Assembly: GCA_040285825.1 (NCBI GenBank)
Contig: JAUPSS010000002.1
Coordinates: 1,674,001-1,738,000 of the forward strand
DNA length: 64,000 nt
Source of the DNA: Eukaryota sp. TZLM1-RC
Taxonomy: Eukaryota; Metamonada: BaSk clade
Direction: 5' to 3'
Positions 43,268 to 53,056 of the stretch are shown piece after piece (the first letter of the stretch is position 1; every line of letters starts with the position of its first letter). The notes beneath the pieces are model-generated. The model was not told the DNA's origin. It saw only the letters and a list, made by a program, of their open reading frames with translations, and did not search any database. The position numbers and the translations under genes were made by a program.

Positions 43268-45395
43268 TTGCTTTGTGGATGTAATGAGTTGAAAATAAAC
43301 CAAATTTTAAAAGTAACTGAAACTGAGAAATCAATCATTTCTGATTGTTTGCACCTTCCGTTTTCAGTAAGTTCTAAGCAGTCATTGACACGTTCCTGCT
43401 GCCTTCATCAGTTCTTTGAGCGACGAGTGTGTGATTATATTGATGGACAGCTGTCCAAGGTGACCACCATGGCTCACCTCGGCAGTTTGCTGGCCACAGT
43501 TTTTGCTGTGCGCTTTCCTGAAAACAGTCGTGTCCTGACCAGCATCAATTCTGTATCCAGTGTCTTGACTTTGTGGCGGTCTTTGAGCCAACAGTCAGAC
43601 GTCAATTCAACAGACCTGGCAAATGCCATGTGTATGAGAAGCTCCAGCGAATCTCTACTTCATGGCCGTTTGCTGTCTTGTTCATTTCAAGAAAAGGTCA
43701 TAATCATGTGCCACCCACTAGTAGGCCTCTCCAACAACAAATGGATGCAAAGTGTCGCCAGTTGCAAGGCAACTATTAGCAGCTTCTAGCTGATGGTCTT
43801 GTGTCTTTTAAGCTCAAGTTCTTCCGCTCGTATGCAGTCGGTCATAACTGCCCTGCACCAGCCACTTAAGCTTGCTGTGTATTTCACAACAACACGAACT
43901 TTCGGTAACCTCTTCTTTCTTGGTTCAACACACAGCATACATTGGCAGTCACTCTATTTAATTTCTTGGTGGGTGATCCTCAAAGGTACAAAACTCTTCT
44001 TTCGTCCCGAAAAGTAACCCTTAATCAACAATATACGGTATCGTGCTGATTTTGATGGAAGAATATTTAAATTATATTTGGATGAATATTGTGTGATTGA
44101 TGTGTATAATGATATTAATTGGAAAGCAATTGAAGAATATGCTAAATATGATGGTGGATATTATTCAGCTTTTACTAAATTGCAATTACCATATTTTGAT
44201 TTAAAAGAATTTAGAAGAAATACACGAACGGTACCTACATCTTTGAGTGCGGATTTACAATCCAAAACCACCTGGAGCAAGCCTTTCCACATACCTTCAG
44301 ACGACAGAGTTTCACCCCTATCGCTAGCTTGAAGCCTGCTTTTGTCCCCTTTTCCACATGGGTTCTCAACCAATCTATCTCCAAAAACACATCACAAACA
44401 ATTTTGAAAAACCCTTATTTATTTTTTAAAACAAAAGCTAATGACTACACCATGTCTTCTAATGGTGATAGTGTCCGTATAACTTTCAAACCGCACCCCA
44501 AAGCAACACGAGTGAGATTGTCTGGAGAAGCCTTGATTGATAAGAGATCTAGAGGAGAACTTGATTACTACGAAACCACTCGGAATAGAAAACGTACCTT
44601 ACAAGCCAAAGTTGAACGGCCACGACCTCGCCAGAAACCAAAAGCTACTGAGTGGCAGGCACCTGATGACCAAACGGAAATGGTGTTCTATACCATCGAC
44701 CCCAACCACTCAAATCTATGTGGTTCCAGTATTGGAACACGTTCAGGGCCGACCGTATTTAATATCTTCTTGGCACCAAAGCAACGAAAAATCAATCACT
44801 CCGCTTCACTGACCCACACATCAATAGATGTTTATGACGTGTAGAAATTGAACCATTATCTGCTTGAAATATCCACTATCGGTGACTATAAGGATTATGA
44901 AGGTAATAACGTAAGACGATCATTGCTAAAACAGCAATTATATCTGAGTGCTGGAAAAGCATTGAGGAGAAACACATTTGACTTCTTTATAAGAAAACAG
45001 AAAAGATTCAGCTCAATTATCAACAAAGTGAAAAAAATTGAAGATGGTCGAGAAGTAAAGGTGTGGTTTGGCAATGGAGTGGTACATCACGTCAAAAAGT
45101 GAAACCTCCACGCAAGGCGTTTTTCAAGTTGTTACAATGTTCATTTGCTAATGTGGAGATCGGAGATGAATATATGACATCTGCAAAGGTGAACTGCAGC
45201 AAGATGCTACACCAAAAGACCTATCGAGAAGTAGAAAGTGAAGTTAAAGTTCACAACGCCTATTTCAGTTGTCCGGAATATAATCAAGTTTGGTCTAGAG
45301 ACATCTCTGCATCACTAAATCTGCTAGAAATTGCAACTAGTGAGCACCACTATGGAACAAGATCAGAAGCATTCCAGAGACCACAAAGAAACTAG
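43268..45395 (+). pseudogene. Family B Fanzor-like gene, best copy
   Basis: An N-terminal helical region (43268-43790, YIDGQLSKVTTMAHLGSLLATV) is followed by broken frames to 44330. The catalytic half is nearly continuous. It includes SSNGDSVRITFKPHP, a basic linker, and RuvC-I FYTIDPNHSNLCGSSIG (Asp codon 44698-44700). LRRNTFDFFIRKQKR and WFGNG come next, then RuvC-II IGDEYMTSAKVNC (Glu 45168-45170), a Cys pair, and RuvC-III VWSRDISASLNLLEIA (Asp 45300-45302). All three acidic residues of the TnpB/Fanzor nuclease site remain. Known damage in this half: one in-frame TAG (44842) and a one-base frameshift near 45070. The zinc ribbon is reduced (second pair reads C-P-E-Y). The family would make a guide-RNA-directed DNA nuclease; no guide RNA is identified. 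Confidence 0.72.
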
Positions 45396-45608
45396 CTTCA
45401 AAGTTACGTATTGTTCTAGAGGAGAAATGGGCTCACTGAGATTGGTGGCCAATTATTCGAGGATTCTAGAACGTCTGTGGACGATCTCACCAAGAATGAT
45501 GGTTGACGAAAGTATGTATTTTGAACAAAAACCACAATTCTCACCAATTTCCATGAATCTCCGCAACTTCAGAACTCTTAATGTCTTATCACAGTAGAAG
45601 GCTCCAAC

Positions 45609-45995
45609 ATGTTTTTGCCTTGCTGTTCAAAGGGAAGTTTTCATGGTTCAGAATTTGCATCATTCAATTCCTGTTCTCATTCCTTAACCGTTTTGTATTG
45701 ATAAATCCTTGTTTTCTTAGCATTGTGATAGAATTTTGATGGCCTTTTTCTGATTTTTATCTTCTTCTTTAGGAAGTGTTGAACCCCTTAAATGTATATT
45801 CCTTTAGTTTTGTTTGCTTGTTTTCTTGCGGAGAAGGAGGACTTCGTTTTGGTCTGTAGTCTACAATCTTTTGGTTTGCTTTTTGTCTTTTCTCGTTCTG
45901 TTTATAAAATCTCTATTTATTCCTTTGTTTTATTCATGGTGCTATTCCTCCCATTCTAATTTTCAATTTCCAACTATCATTTATTGATAGATCTG
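45609..45995 (-). pseudogene. Family A Fanzor-like N-terminal fragment
   Basis: Aligns along its length with 33151-33600 of the family A remnant (same order and spacing; shared Lys/Arg-rich coding blocks around ILNFRQKQN), with several indels. It lacks RuvC-II and RuvC-III. It follows 200 bases behind the family B copy in opposite orientation. Confidence 0.7.
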
Positions 45996-46156
45996 AAGTG
46001 CATGCAAAACGTCTATGTAAATCGCATGATTTGCACAAAAATGAAAATCATAATTTTTTGAAAATGACAATTTAGGTGCAATTAAGGTGTATCTCCAACC
46101 TAATTCACCTCCTTTGATAGTAAATTCCAAACTTCCAACAATCCCGAACCTATTTC

Positions 46157-47629
46157 ATGATGCTGACTTTATTTTTACTATTTCTAACTACTAGCATTGC
46201 CTACGATAGTGCTTGTCATCATTGTGACCATGATATTTTAGTAAGCGTTTTGGAAACTTTTCCTGTTCTCTACCCCACTTCTACGTCTTATGTCTGTACT
46301 GAAAACGAGGCTATCGCCATAATGCACGAGAATCTCGATTTCTTCTTTTCTCACCATCAAATCTCTTCTCCCAATCAAACTGAAATTCTAATCTTCCCTG
46401 AAGAAGCTTTGTTTGGAGATGAATTTGAACCAGAACACCGGATCCACTGGGATTTATTACAAAACTTTCAAATTGAATTACCTCACTATTCATCCCTTGG
46501 TCTTTCTCTCTGCCCAACATCATCTTCTAATCCTAATCAAGAACTTTATCACCATCCCATATTGGTTCACATTGCCTGTGAAGCCAAACATCGTGGTACC
46601 TGGACAACACTTAATCTAGCTGACTTTGACCCTGTAAAACAACAGAGGTACAATACCATCATAATCATTGACAATCAGGGACGATTCCAAGGAAAGTACC
46701 ATAAGCGACACTTATTTCCTGATGATTTAAATCTTTTTTCACCTGGAGAAGACAGAGTAGAAATTGTAGAGATTAATGGAAAAAAGTTTGGTTTTTTGAT
46801 TTGTTTTGATATTTTCTTTGTTCAACCGATAAAGGAATTGGTTAGCAAAGGAGTTGAGGATGTTATTTACACCACTTACTGGGTTAATTATGCACATGTA
46901 CCTTACATTTCAGCTGTAACCATTCAACAGGCTTTCAGTAGAGTTTATGGAGTCAGGGTTTATGCTTCCAATATGAATGTAGGATACTATCATAGTGGTA
47001 GTGGTATCTACGATTCAGGGAGACCAATTGCTTATACCTTCAACACAAACAAAGGAGAAAAGGTGACAAGGGTGTTGCGATCTGATGGTCAAGTTGAAGG
47101 AATTAGAAACCCCAGATCTTCCATGAAACAAAAAGAGAGAAAAAGACGACCCATTACAAGAGACGATAACGCTAAGTTACATGTTGAACCCTTTATAGCA
47201 AGACCAAAGAATAGTCACTCTTTTAGGTATGATCTAACAGACAATGGTGAAACTCTTGTTGGATGTGAACTTAACATAACTATTGAAAACACTCGAGGCA
47301 ATGAGACTTTTGCTTTCATCGTGTATTCAGGGCTGCTGGTAGATCTAGTTCCTGTCCAACTGTGTGGTCTTATACGCTGCACAAATCCTTCTTCGTGTTT
47401 TACAAATGACTTTGAAATTAATACTTCAACTTCATTTGCCAGCTTTGATTTGGCATCTACATTTGAGCAAGGGAAAGAGTCCACCCCCGCTTTTCCTTTA
47501 ATTGCGACTGACAATGCACAGTTACTTGAAGTTGATACTTTTGATAGTGATTATGAAACCAAACTGATATTGAGAAGGAAAAACTCTGTGTTGTTGAATG
47601 CTTTTTTACTAAAATCTTTTGAAAATTAA
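46157..47629 (+). CDS. Vanin/biotinidase-type secreted amidohydrolase
   Basis: 490 aa. Signal peptide MMLTLFLLFLTTSIA, then a nitrilase-fold domain (about 25-310) with the catalytic triad Glu82 (IFPEEALFG), Lys183 (GKYHKRHLF) and Cys216 (FLICFDIFF). The family motif ASNMNVGYYHSGSGIY follows. The C-terminal half (about 320-490) is the extra beta domain of vanins and biotinidase. Family members cleave pantetheine to pantothenate and cysteamine, or biocytin to biotin; sequence alone does not decide which. Secreted or lysosomal, with several N-x-S/T sites. No introns. Confidence 0.9.
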   Translation: MMLTLFLLFLTTSIAYDSACHHCDHDILVSVLETFPVLYPTSTSYVCTENEAIAIMHENLDFFFSHHQISSPNQTEILIFPEEALFGDEFEPEHRIHWDLLQNFQIELPHYSSLGLSLCPTSSSNPNQELYHHPILVHIACEAKHRGTWTTLNLADFDPVKQQRYNTIIIIDNQGRFQGKYHKRHLFPDDLNLFSPGEDRVEIVEINGKKFGFLICFDIFFVQPIKELVSKGVEDVIYTTYWVNYAHVPYISAVTIQQAFSRVYGVRVYASNMNVGYYHSGSGIYDSGRPIAYTFNTNKGEKVTRVLRSDGQVEGIRNPRSSMKQKERKRRPITRDDNAKLHVEPFIARPKNSHSFRYDLTDNGETLVGCELNITIENTRGNETFAFIVYSGLLVDLVPVQLCGLIRCTNPSSCFTNDFEINTSTSFASFDLASTFEQGKESTPAFPLIATDNAQLLEVDTFDSDYETKLILRRKNSVLLNAFLLKSFEN

Positions 47630-47719
47630 TCTATTAAATATACAAAATTGAATTTTTCAGCATCATTCAATTGTTGTACAAGTTCAGTAGTGTTATTCAA
47701 GATTTGTTTCTCAATAAAC

Positions 47720-47839
47720 ATGAGTAAGAGGACAGTTTTTCTATTGATTTTCATTATTTTGGTGATGTATTACATCATGATTTGGTCCAACAAACGACCT
47801 TCCCACCAGCATTTATTTACTACGGAAAATACCAATTAA
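47720..47839 (+). CDS. Possible 39-aa single-pass membrane peptide
   Basis: MSKRTVFLLIFIILVMYYIMIW is a basic start followed by one hydrophobic segment, then a short polar tail. Its stop abuts the stop of the convergent aldo-keto reductase with no gap. It may be a real small protein or only part of the 3' UTR. Confidence 0.3.
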   Translation: MSKRTVFLLIFIILVMYYIMIWSNKRPSHQHLFTTENTN

Positions 47840-48748
47840 TCACTCAATTCTACACCAGTCAACCTTCAATGTTGGTTCTTCTCTATTGAGTTCATTGATA
47901 CTGTCTAGTTCCTCACGAGATAAAGCAAAGGCAGAGTTGAAGTTCTCTTCGATTCGCTCCAAATGGCTACTTTTTGGAATACAGATCATGTTATTGTTGA
48001 TGCACCATGCAATAAGTACTTGACTAGCAGTTTTTTTCCGTTTTTGAGCAATTTGCTGAATAATTGGTTCCTTCACAAGTCGACTTCGGGCTTCTCCTCC
48101 CCCCAGTGGTGAATATGCTGTCACTTGGATATTATTTTGCTTACAAAATTGTCTAATTTCAAGACGCTGACAATAGGGATGTGCTTCAATTTGATTAACA
48201 GCTGGCATTACACCATAGGGAGTATCAATACATTGTTGCATCTGCTTTGGGCCAAAGTTGCTCACTCCTACAGCTTTGCAGAGACCGTCCTTTTGAAGCT
48301 TCGACATTGCTTGCCACGTTTCAACCAAATCTGATTCTACAACTTCTGGTTTACCTTCTTTCAAAGGAAAGACATTTCCTGGGTCATACTTAAAGGCAAC
48401 TGGCCAGTGAACAAGATATAAATCAACAGTTTCCATGTCAAGCATTCGAAGTGATTCGCGATAAGCATCTCGAACAGTGTCCCATGGGCCGTGAAACTGA
48501 TTCCACAGTTTTGTAGTTACAAACACATCATCAACACTTGAGATTGTCTCATCAGCGATTGATTCTTTGATACCTTGTCCGACTTGTTCTTCATTCTCGT
48601 AAACAAAAGCTGTGTCTAAGTGACGATAGCCAACTTTTAGAGCATGGTGAACGCAGCTAGCAGCATCGTCCTTAGAAACCTGCCAAAGACCTAGTCCTAG
48701 TGATGGAATGGATGCACCAGTATTGAGTTGCAGTTTGGGAAAGGTCAT
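47840..48748 (-). CDS. Aldo-keto reductase
   Basis: 302 aa, full-length for the AKR family. The catalytic tetrad is Asp45 (YRHLDTAFVYENE), Tyr50, Lys80 (FVTTKLWN) and His114 (DLYLVHWPVAF). The NADPH site shows IPKSSHLERIEENF near the C-terminus, and the usual GVSNFG strand is present. Reduces aldehydes or ketones with NADPH in the cytosol; substrate not predictable. No signal peptide or intron. The C-terminus is short, so the substrate loop C is small. Confidence 0.95.
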   Translation of the reverse strand: MTFPKLQLNTGASIPSLGLGLWQVSKDDAASCVHHALKVGYRHLDTAFVYENEEQVGQGIKESIADETISSVDDVFVTTKLWNQFHGPWDTVRDAYRESLRMLDMETVDLYLVHWPVAFKYDPGNVFPLKEGKPEVVESDLVETWQAMSKLQKDGLCKAVGVSNFGPKQMQQCIDTPYGVMPAVNQIEAHPYCQRLEIRQFCKQNNIQVTAYSPLGGGEARSRLVKEPIIQQIAQKRKKTASQVLIAWCINNNMICIPKSSHLERIEENFNSAFALSREELDSINELNREEPTLKVDWCRIE

Positions 48749-48749
48749 T

Positions 48750-49249
48750 CAAAGGTATGCAAAAGCTGAGAGCTTCTGATTTCTCGACCATCTACAGTGG
48801 TGCAATTATGATTAAATTTTGTGTTATATATGCTAAACTTGCTTTGAAAGCTTCTCTCTGGGGAGATCTTCACGGAAAATCCAATGAATTTATTAGAATC
48901 TTCATTCTGAGCAGGTCTTGACCATTTTCCTTATTTGGTGTTCAAAAGGCTTTCTCTTGGTTATCAATTATTAATTACTTATTGAATAAAATCATCGAAG
49001 CTCTGCATTATCCATTAGGTTGGCAGACTGCAGATCGTAAGCCTTTTTATAAGTTGAACAAAAATTAGACTCACTTCTCTTACACATTGTTTATCTTTAT
49101 CTTATTTATCTTATATAACAAACTTTGCCCTAAACCATTTGCTTGTCAATAAAGCACCATCAAAATGTTAAAACGGTTTTTTGCCCGGTATATTTGGTTG
49201 TGTTGAACACTATTTTGTGTTTGAAAGAGCAATTTAAGCTGTCAAATTG
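48750..49249. other. Upstream region of the reductase, no gene seen
   Basis: AT-rich, no conserved frame. Confidence 0.4.
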
Positions 49250-49440
49250 AATTTTCGATAAAATTCTATATAATTATGACAGATGTTGCGAATAAATTTG
49301 GGCCAGCCAGACAATCATTGATTAATTTTGCTCTCAGGTTTTCTAGGTTTCCATTCAATTTCATTGAATTGATTAATTCTAATGCTATGTATAGTAACAC
49401 TTGCACCATGTCTTTATAAAAAATGTTGGTTCTACAAATG
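49250..49440 (+). mobile_element. Family III 5' end fragment
   Basis: Leader GAATTTTCGATAAAATTCTA followed by MTDVANKFGPARQSLINFALRFSRFPFNFIELI. It matches 40130-40270 from the GAATTTTC leader on; sequence upstream of that point does not match, so it marks the element's 5' end. The rest of the element is not recognisable. Confidence 0.65.
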
Positions 49441-49444
49441 ACAA

Positions 49445-49998
49445 TAATCAATTCTGGAAATCATCTGTCATTTTACCCTCTCAAATATTATTTTCTGGTC
49501 TTCAAAATTTACTGGCTGTTTATTTGCAGCAACACCGTCTATATCGCTATTGACAGGAATAAAGTAATTTCATTTTCTTTGAGGTACTAATATGAGTAGC
49601 TCCTTTTTCCAAAAACATCCTATAAATCAATTCGTTACATTGGATATTGTAGTGAATGATTACCCTGCACTATAATTGATACAAAAAACAAATGCCAAGT
49701 TTTAAATGCAGCACTTCCTCAGTTATCTCAGTTAAATAATCTTCTTTGACTCAACTGCTCAAATAAACCAAATAGTCACATAATTTTTATGACCTAGCTT
49801 TAGATGAACGGACAGTCTTAGTTTTCAGGGTCTATTCAGCATTAAACGACCCTAGCAGCCATACATTTGGTCACATGATTTGAGCATATCAAGTTCTATT
49901 GGATGTATCAATTGCTTATTTTGTTTTTCCTAATCAAAATGGGTAATTTAGAGAAATTTGAGATTGTTTATTGCAGCGGTTAGAAATATTACAATACA
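49445..49998. other. No supported gene
   Basis: AT-rich; may be decayed retroelement but no motif is clear. Confidence 0.4.
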
Positions 49999-50008
49999 TT
50001 GTCTCCAT

Positions 50009-50362
50009 ACACAGCTGGTTTTTATTGCTTTCCCATTTTCGATAAATGGAAGATTATCAGTTGAAGCAGAAACTTTTTTGAATGTCTTCCAAAAAATGGT
50101 GCAAGAAAAAACAATGAAAAGATTTATATAAGATTTATAAGATTTATTTATTTATTTTATATATATAAGATTTATTTTATGGCGTTCACGGATTCAATTT
50201 GCAATTATTAATAGATTACCTCGGTTTTTCAATCGAATAAGAGAAGCTTTAGCTAGACAGCAAGCAGATCAAGATTTTGTAGAGGAAATCTTGGTTCAAT
50301 GATAGTCGTCCCATTAGTTATGAGTTAATTTAATTAAGTGTGCAAATTCAATAAATAAAAAT
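50009..50362 (+). mobile_element. Family I 3' fragment with 10-bp target duplication
   Basis: From TQLVFIAFPFSINGRL to the terminus QQADQDFVEEILVQ and TTCAATAAA. Direct repeats TTGTCTCCAT at 49999-50008 and 50363-50372. A ~50-bp expansion of AAGATTTA/TATA units at about 50120-50175 interrupts the frame. Confidence 0.88.
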
Positions 50363-50419
50363 TTGTCTCCATCATATTGTCTTACTATTCAACATCAAAG
50401 CGGATAATTTTTAAAGATT

Positions 50420-50980
50420 CTGAAAATCTTCAAAAGGAAGAAAGTGAATCAGAAATTAATTTCACCATCCCCTTATAATTTGAAAACATATTCTTGCTTT
50501 GTCAGTGAGCACGATTCAAAAGTCGTCCAGTCCTTTCCTTTACAATTACACGGAAATCTTCAGAGAATCCCAGAGCAGCCTTATCTAAAGAACCGAGGAA
50601 ACAAAAAGCAAAGGGAAATAAATTATATTGGACATGAAAATTGTTAGTAACTGAAGAAAACTGTTTCGCGTATTTAGCAATTTTGTATTTTTCCCCAGCA
50701 AGAAGAGAATTATTGACATCAGACTAAGGCAAATGTTCCTAAAAACAACTACAAGGGTCAATGAACATGGCATCTCCACTGATGAAGCGTCCATTTGAGC
50801 CAAGAATCACCAAATCACCATTTGTCAGACCCATAGAAGCTTAAATGTCATGAGTACTACCAATGTTAGGGTCTTCGAGAATCAATTTAGATAACACTGG
50901 TTCTGAAACGGAAGCTATTCGATATGATTTGCATAAATTTGGTCTCCCACATCATTTTTTTGAGAGATTTTAATTTATTA
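50420..50980 (-). mobile_element. Degenerate family III RLE fragment
   Basis: Minus strand carries the KYKIAKYAKQ block, the endonuclease core (NGDLVILGSNGRF, DAMFIDPC) and part of SEPVLSKLI. 3' half truncated and frameshifted. Confidence 0.7.
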
Positions 50981-51002
50981 CTTTCAAAAAACTAAGAACA
51001 AA

Positions 51003-52262
51003 AATTAAAATTCTAAGTCCTCATATCCCAAATCAGCCAACAGAAATTGACTGGAAGTTTTTCCTTCATAAAAGCGACCAAGAGATAATAAGGCAGAAGA
51101 AAATAACGGAACAACACCTTTAAAATTTGAAAATACAATTCTGTTCTGCCAAAACGTTTTGTCAAAAAATTTTCCTGTACGTTTTTTTACAATTTCAACA
51201 AAATCATCCAAAAAAGATAAAGCAAGTGGCCCAAGCGTACCAGGTAAGGAAAAAGCAAATGGACAGAGGACATAATGAGTGTGAGATTCAGCATTCAAGG
51301 AAACCAACTTTGCTTCATATTTATCAATTTTAGAATTTTCGGCAACATTCAGCGGATTCTTTTGATTTGACTGAGCTAATGATTTGAAGGAATTATTACA
51401 CACATCAGTTGATCTCACATCAGTAATGATAGTGGTCCCATCAAGTCCTTCAAGCATTAAATCACCTCTGTTACGACCAAAAGAATTCAAAGTGTCCTCA
51501 TCAACCAAACGAGAAAGTAATAATTCCAAATAGGAGACAATTTTGTGAGACACAGACATACAATAGAGCTGATCTCTCTAACTGCACCATGGACTTTTGA
51601 TCGAACAGTAATAAAATGTTTACAGTTAAACAAATGATTTAGAGAAATTTTTGATCCACATTTGCAAACCAAATTATGAGGCACGTTATCAGGCCAAATA
51701 AAACATCGAAGGCGCATTGTACAAAAAAAGTAGTATCATCTAAAAGAAGACCATAAATTTGAGCAATTTGAGAAATTAAACAAGATGAAGAACTAATTTG
51801 AGCATCTAACAAAAAATTTGTGAAAGCGGGATTATCTTTATTGGCCGAGTAAAGACGAACAATAAAATACAAACCTTCACAAACTATTGTTAATTTTTGT
51901 TGCAATTTTTTAACACAATACCTAAAATCAACTAGTGTTCTAGGTGGTATTTCCTGCACATTATCGGGAAAGCATTCTCCAGATTTCAAGAGGCAAACAA
52001 TCAAGGGCATTTTCAAGGTCTCTAAAATAATTATTGCTTGTGGAATTCAATAAACTAACCTCGGTTTTTCAATCGAATTAGAGAAGCTTTAGCTAGACAG
52101 CAAGCAAATCAAGATTTTGTAGAGGAAATCTTGGTTTAATGATAGTCGCCCCATTAGTTATGATTTAATTTAATCAAGTGTGCAAATTCAATAAATACGA
52201 ATAAACTAACATCATTCGGAAAACGGTCACAAAATTCAAAAACAAAATTTTTCCCAATGAAA
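51003..52262 (-). mobile_element. Family III-like RLE retrotransposon, split by a nested family I copy
   Basis: Coding pieces: FIGKNFVFEFCDRFPNDVSL (52262-52200), then after the nested insertion DNVQEIPPRTLVDFRYC (52016), CKCGSKISLNHLFNC (51660) and, after a frameshift, NRGDLMLEGLDGTTIITDV, KIDKYEAKL and FWQNRIVFSNFKGV. The ending is LADLGYEDLEF (stop 51005). 5' end about 50 bases from the tRNA gene. Confidence 0.85.
52060..52199 (+). mobile_element. Nested family I 3' fragment, 140 bp
   Basis: Only the last codons (FFNRIREALARQQANQDFVEEILV) and 3' terminus. Direct repeats AATAAACTAAC at 52049-52059 and 52200-52210. Nearly identical to the end of the 53-kb copy, including the rarer QQANQD reading, so the two share a close source. 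Confidence 0.9.
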
Positions 52263-52311
52263 GCAGCTCGACTCACATCATTGTGTACTACTTCCCGAAC
52301 TTTAGCGATGT

Positions 52312-52383
52312 GCCTCGGTGGTCTAGGGGTATGATTCTCGCTTAGGGTGCGAGAGGTCCCGGGTTCAAATCCCGGCCGAGGCC
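52312..52383 (+). tRNA. tRNA-Pro: tRNA-Pro (AGG)
   Basis: Complete 72-nt cloverleaf: acceptor GCCTCGG/CCGAGGC, D arm GGTCTAGGGGTATGATT, anticodon stem CTCGC/GCGAG with loop TTAGGGT (anticodon AGG), T arm CCCGG-GTTCAAAT-CCCGG. Box A (TGGTCTAGGGG) and box B (GGTTCAAATCC) match pol III promoters, and TTTTT at 52384-52388 is the terminator. No intron. It sits between two retroelements, about 50 bases from each. Confidence 0.97.
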
Positions 52384-52388
52384 TTTTT
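52384..52388 (+). terminator. Pol III T-run terminator
   Basis: TTTTT directly after the tRNA discriminator base. Confidence 0.85.
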
Positions 52389-52439
52389 CGATGTTTATGT
52401 GATGTTCCTGTGTATCCTTTTGAGTATTTTATTTTTTTG

Positions 52440-53055
52440 ATACATATTTTGTTCAAACAAAATTATTAAAAAAACTAAAAATCAATCTCCTCATACTCGA
52501 CATCTACTACAGAAAACTTACCTACAGCGTTTTCTTCATAAAATTTTCCTAGTGATAAAAACCAGCTAGAAACAAGACTATACATTCCCTCAAAAATAGA
52601 AAATACAATTCTGTTTTGCCAAAAGGTTCGGTCAATTATTCTTCCAGTTCTATTTTTGACAATAGATGAGAATTCGTCCAAGAAAAATAGCGCAGTTTTA
52701 CCCAAGGTTCCAAATAAAGAAAAAGCAAAAGGACAAAGAATGTATTGAGTATGTGAGTTGGAATTCAGATTATTTATTCTTTCTGTATACTTGATAATTT
52801 TCGCTTCTTCAGCTCTACATAAAGGTGAGTTATAAGAATGTACCATTTTTCATTTGAACTGTTTGATACATCAGTAGATCTGACATCAATAATGATCATT
52901 GATCCATCAAGTCCGGGAACTAGCACATCACCACAGCTGTCACCAAAAGAATTTCTGTCAGATTCATCAGCCAAATTTGAAAGCAAACGTTCTAAAAAAG
53001 ATTCAATCTTGTAGGATTTAAACATACAAAAAAGCTGATTACGAACTGCATCATT
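52440..53055 (-). mobile_element. RLE retrotransposon C-terminal fragment
   Basis: Minus strand: MFKSYKIESFLERLLSNLADE, CGDVLVPGLDGSMIIIDVRSTDV (endonuclease core), one frameshift near 52850, then EAKIIKYTERI, FWQNRIVFSIFEG and the ending DVEYEEIDF (stop 52475). Truncated at 53055 where the family I copy on the plus strand begins; the two are head to head. Confidence 0.85.
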
Positions 53056-53056
53056 T

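Noticed and set aside
50120-50175. Repeated AAGATTTA/TATA stretch as a regulatory element
   Set aside because: It is a local low-complexity expansion inside a dead family I fragment.
52154-52456. 100-aa minus-strand frame with RKRPRPGFEPGTSRTLSENH
   Set aside because: This is the antisense translation of the tRNA-Pro gene, a common false protein, fused by chance to retroelement codons.
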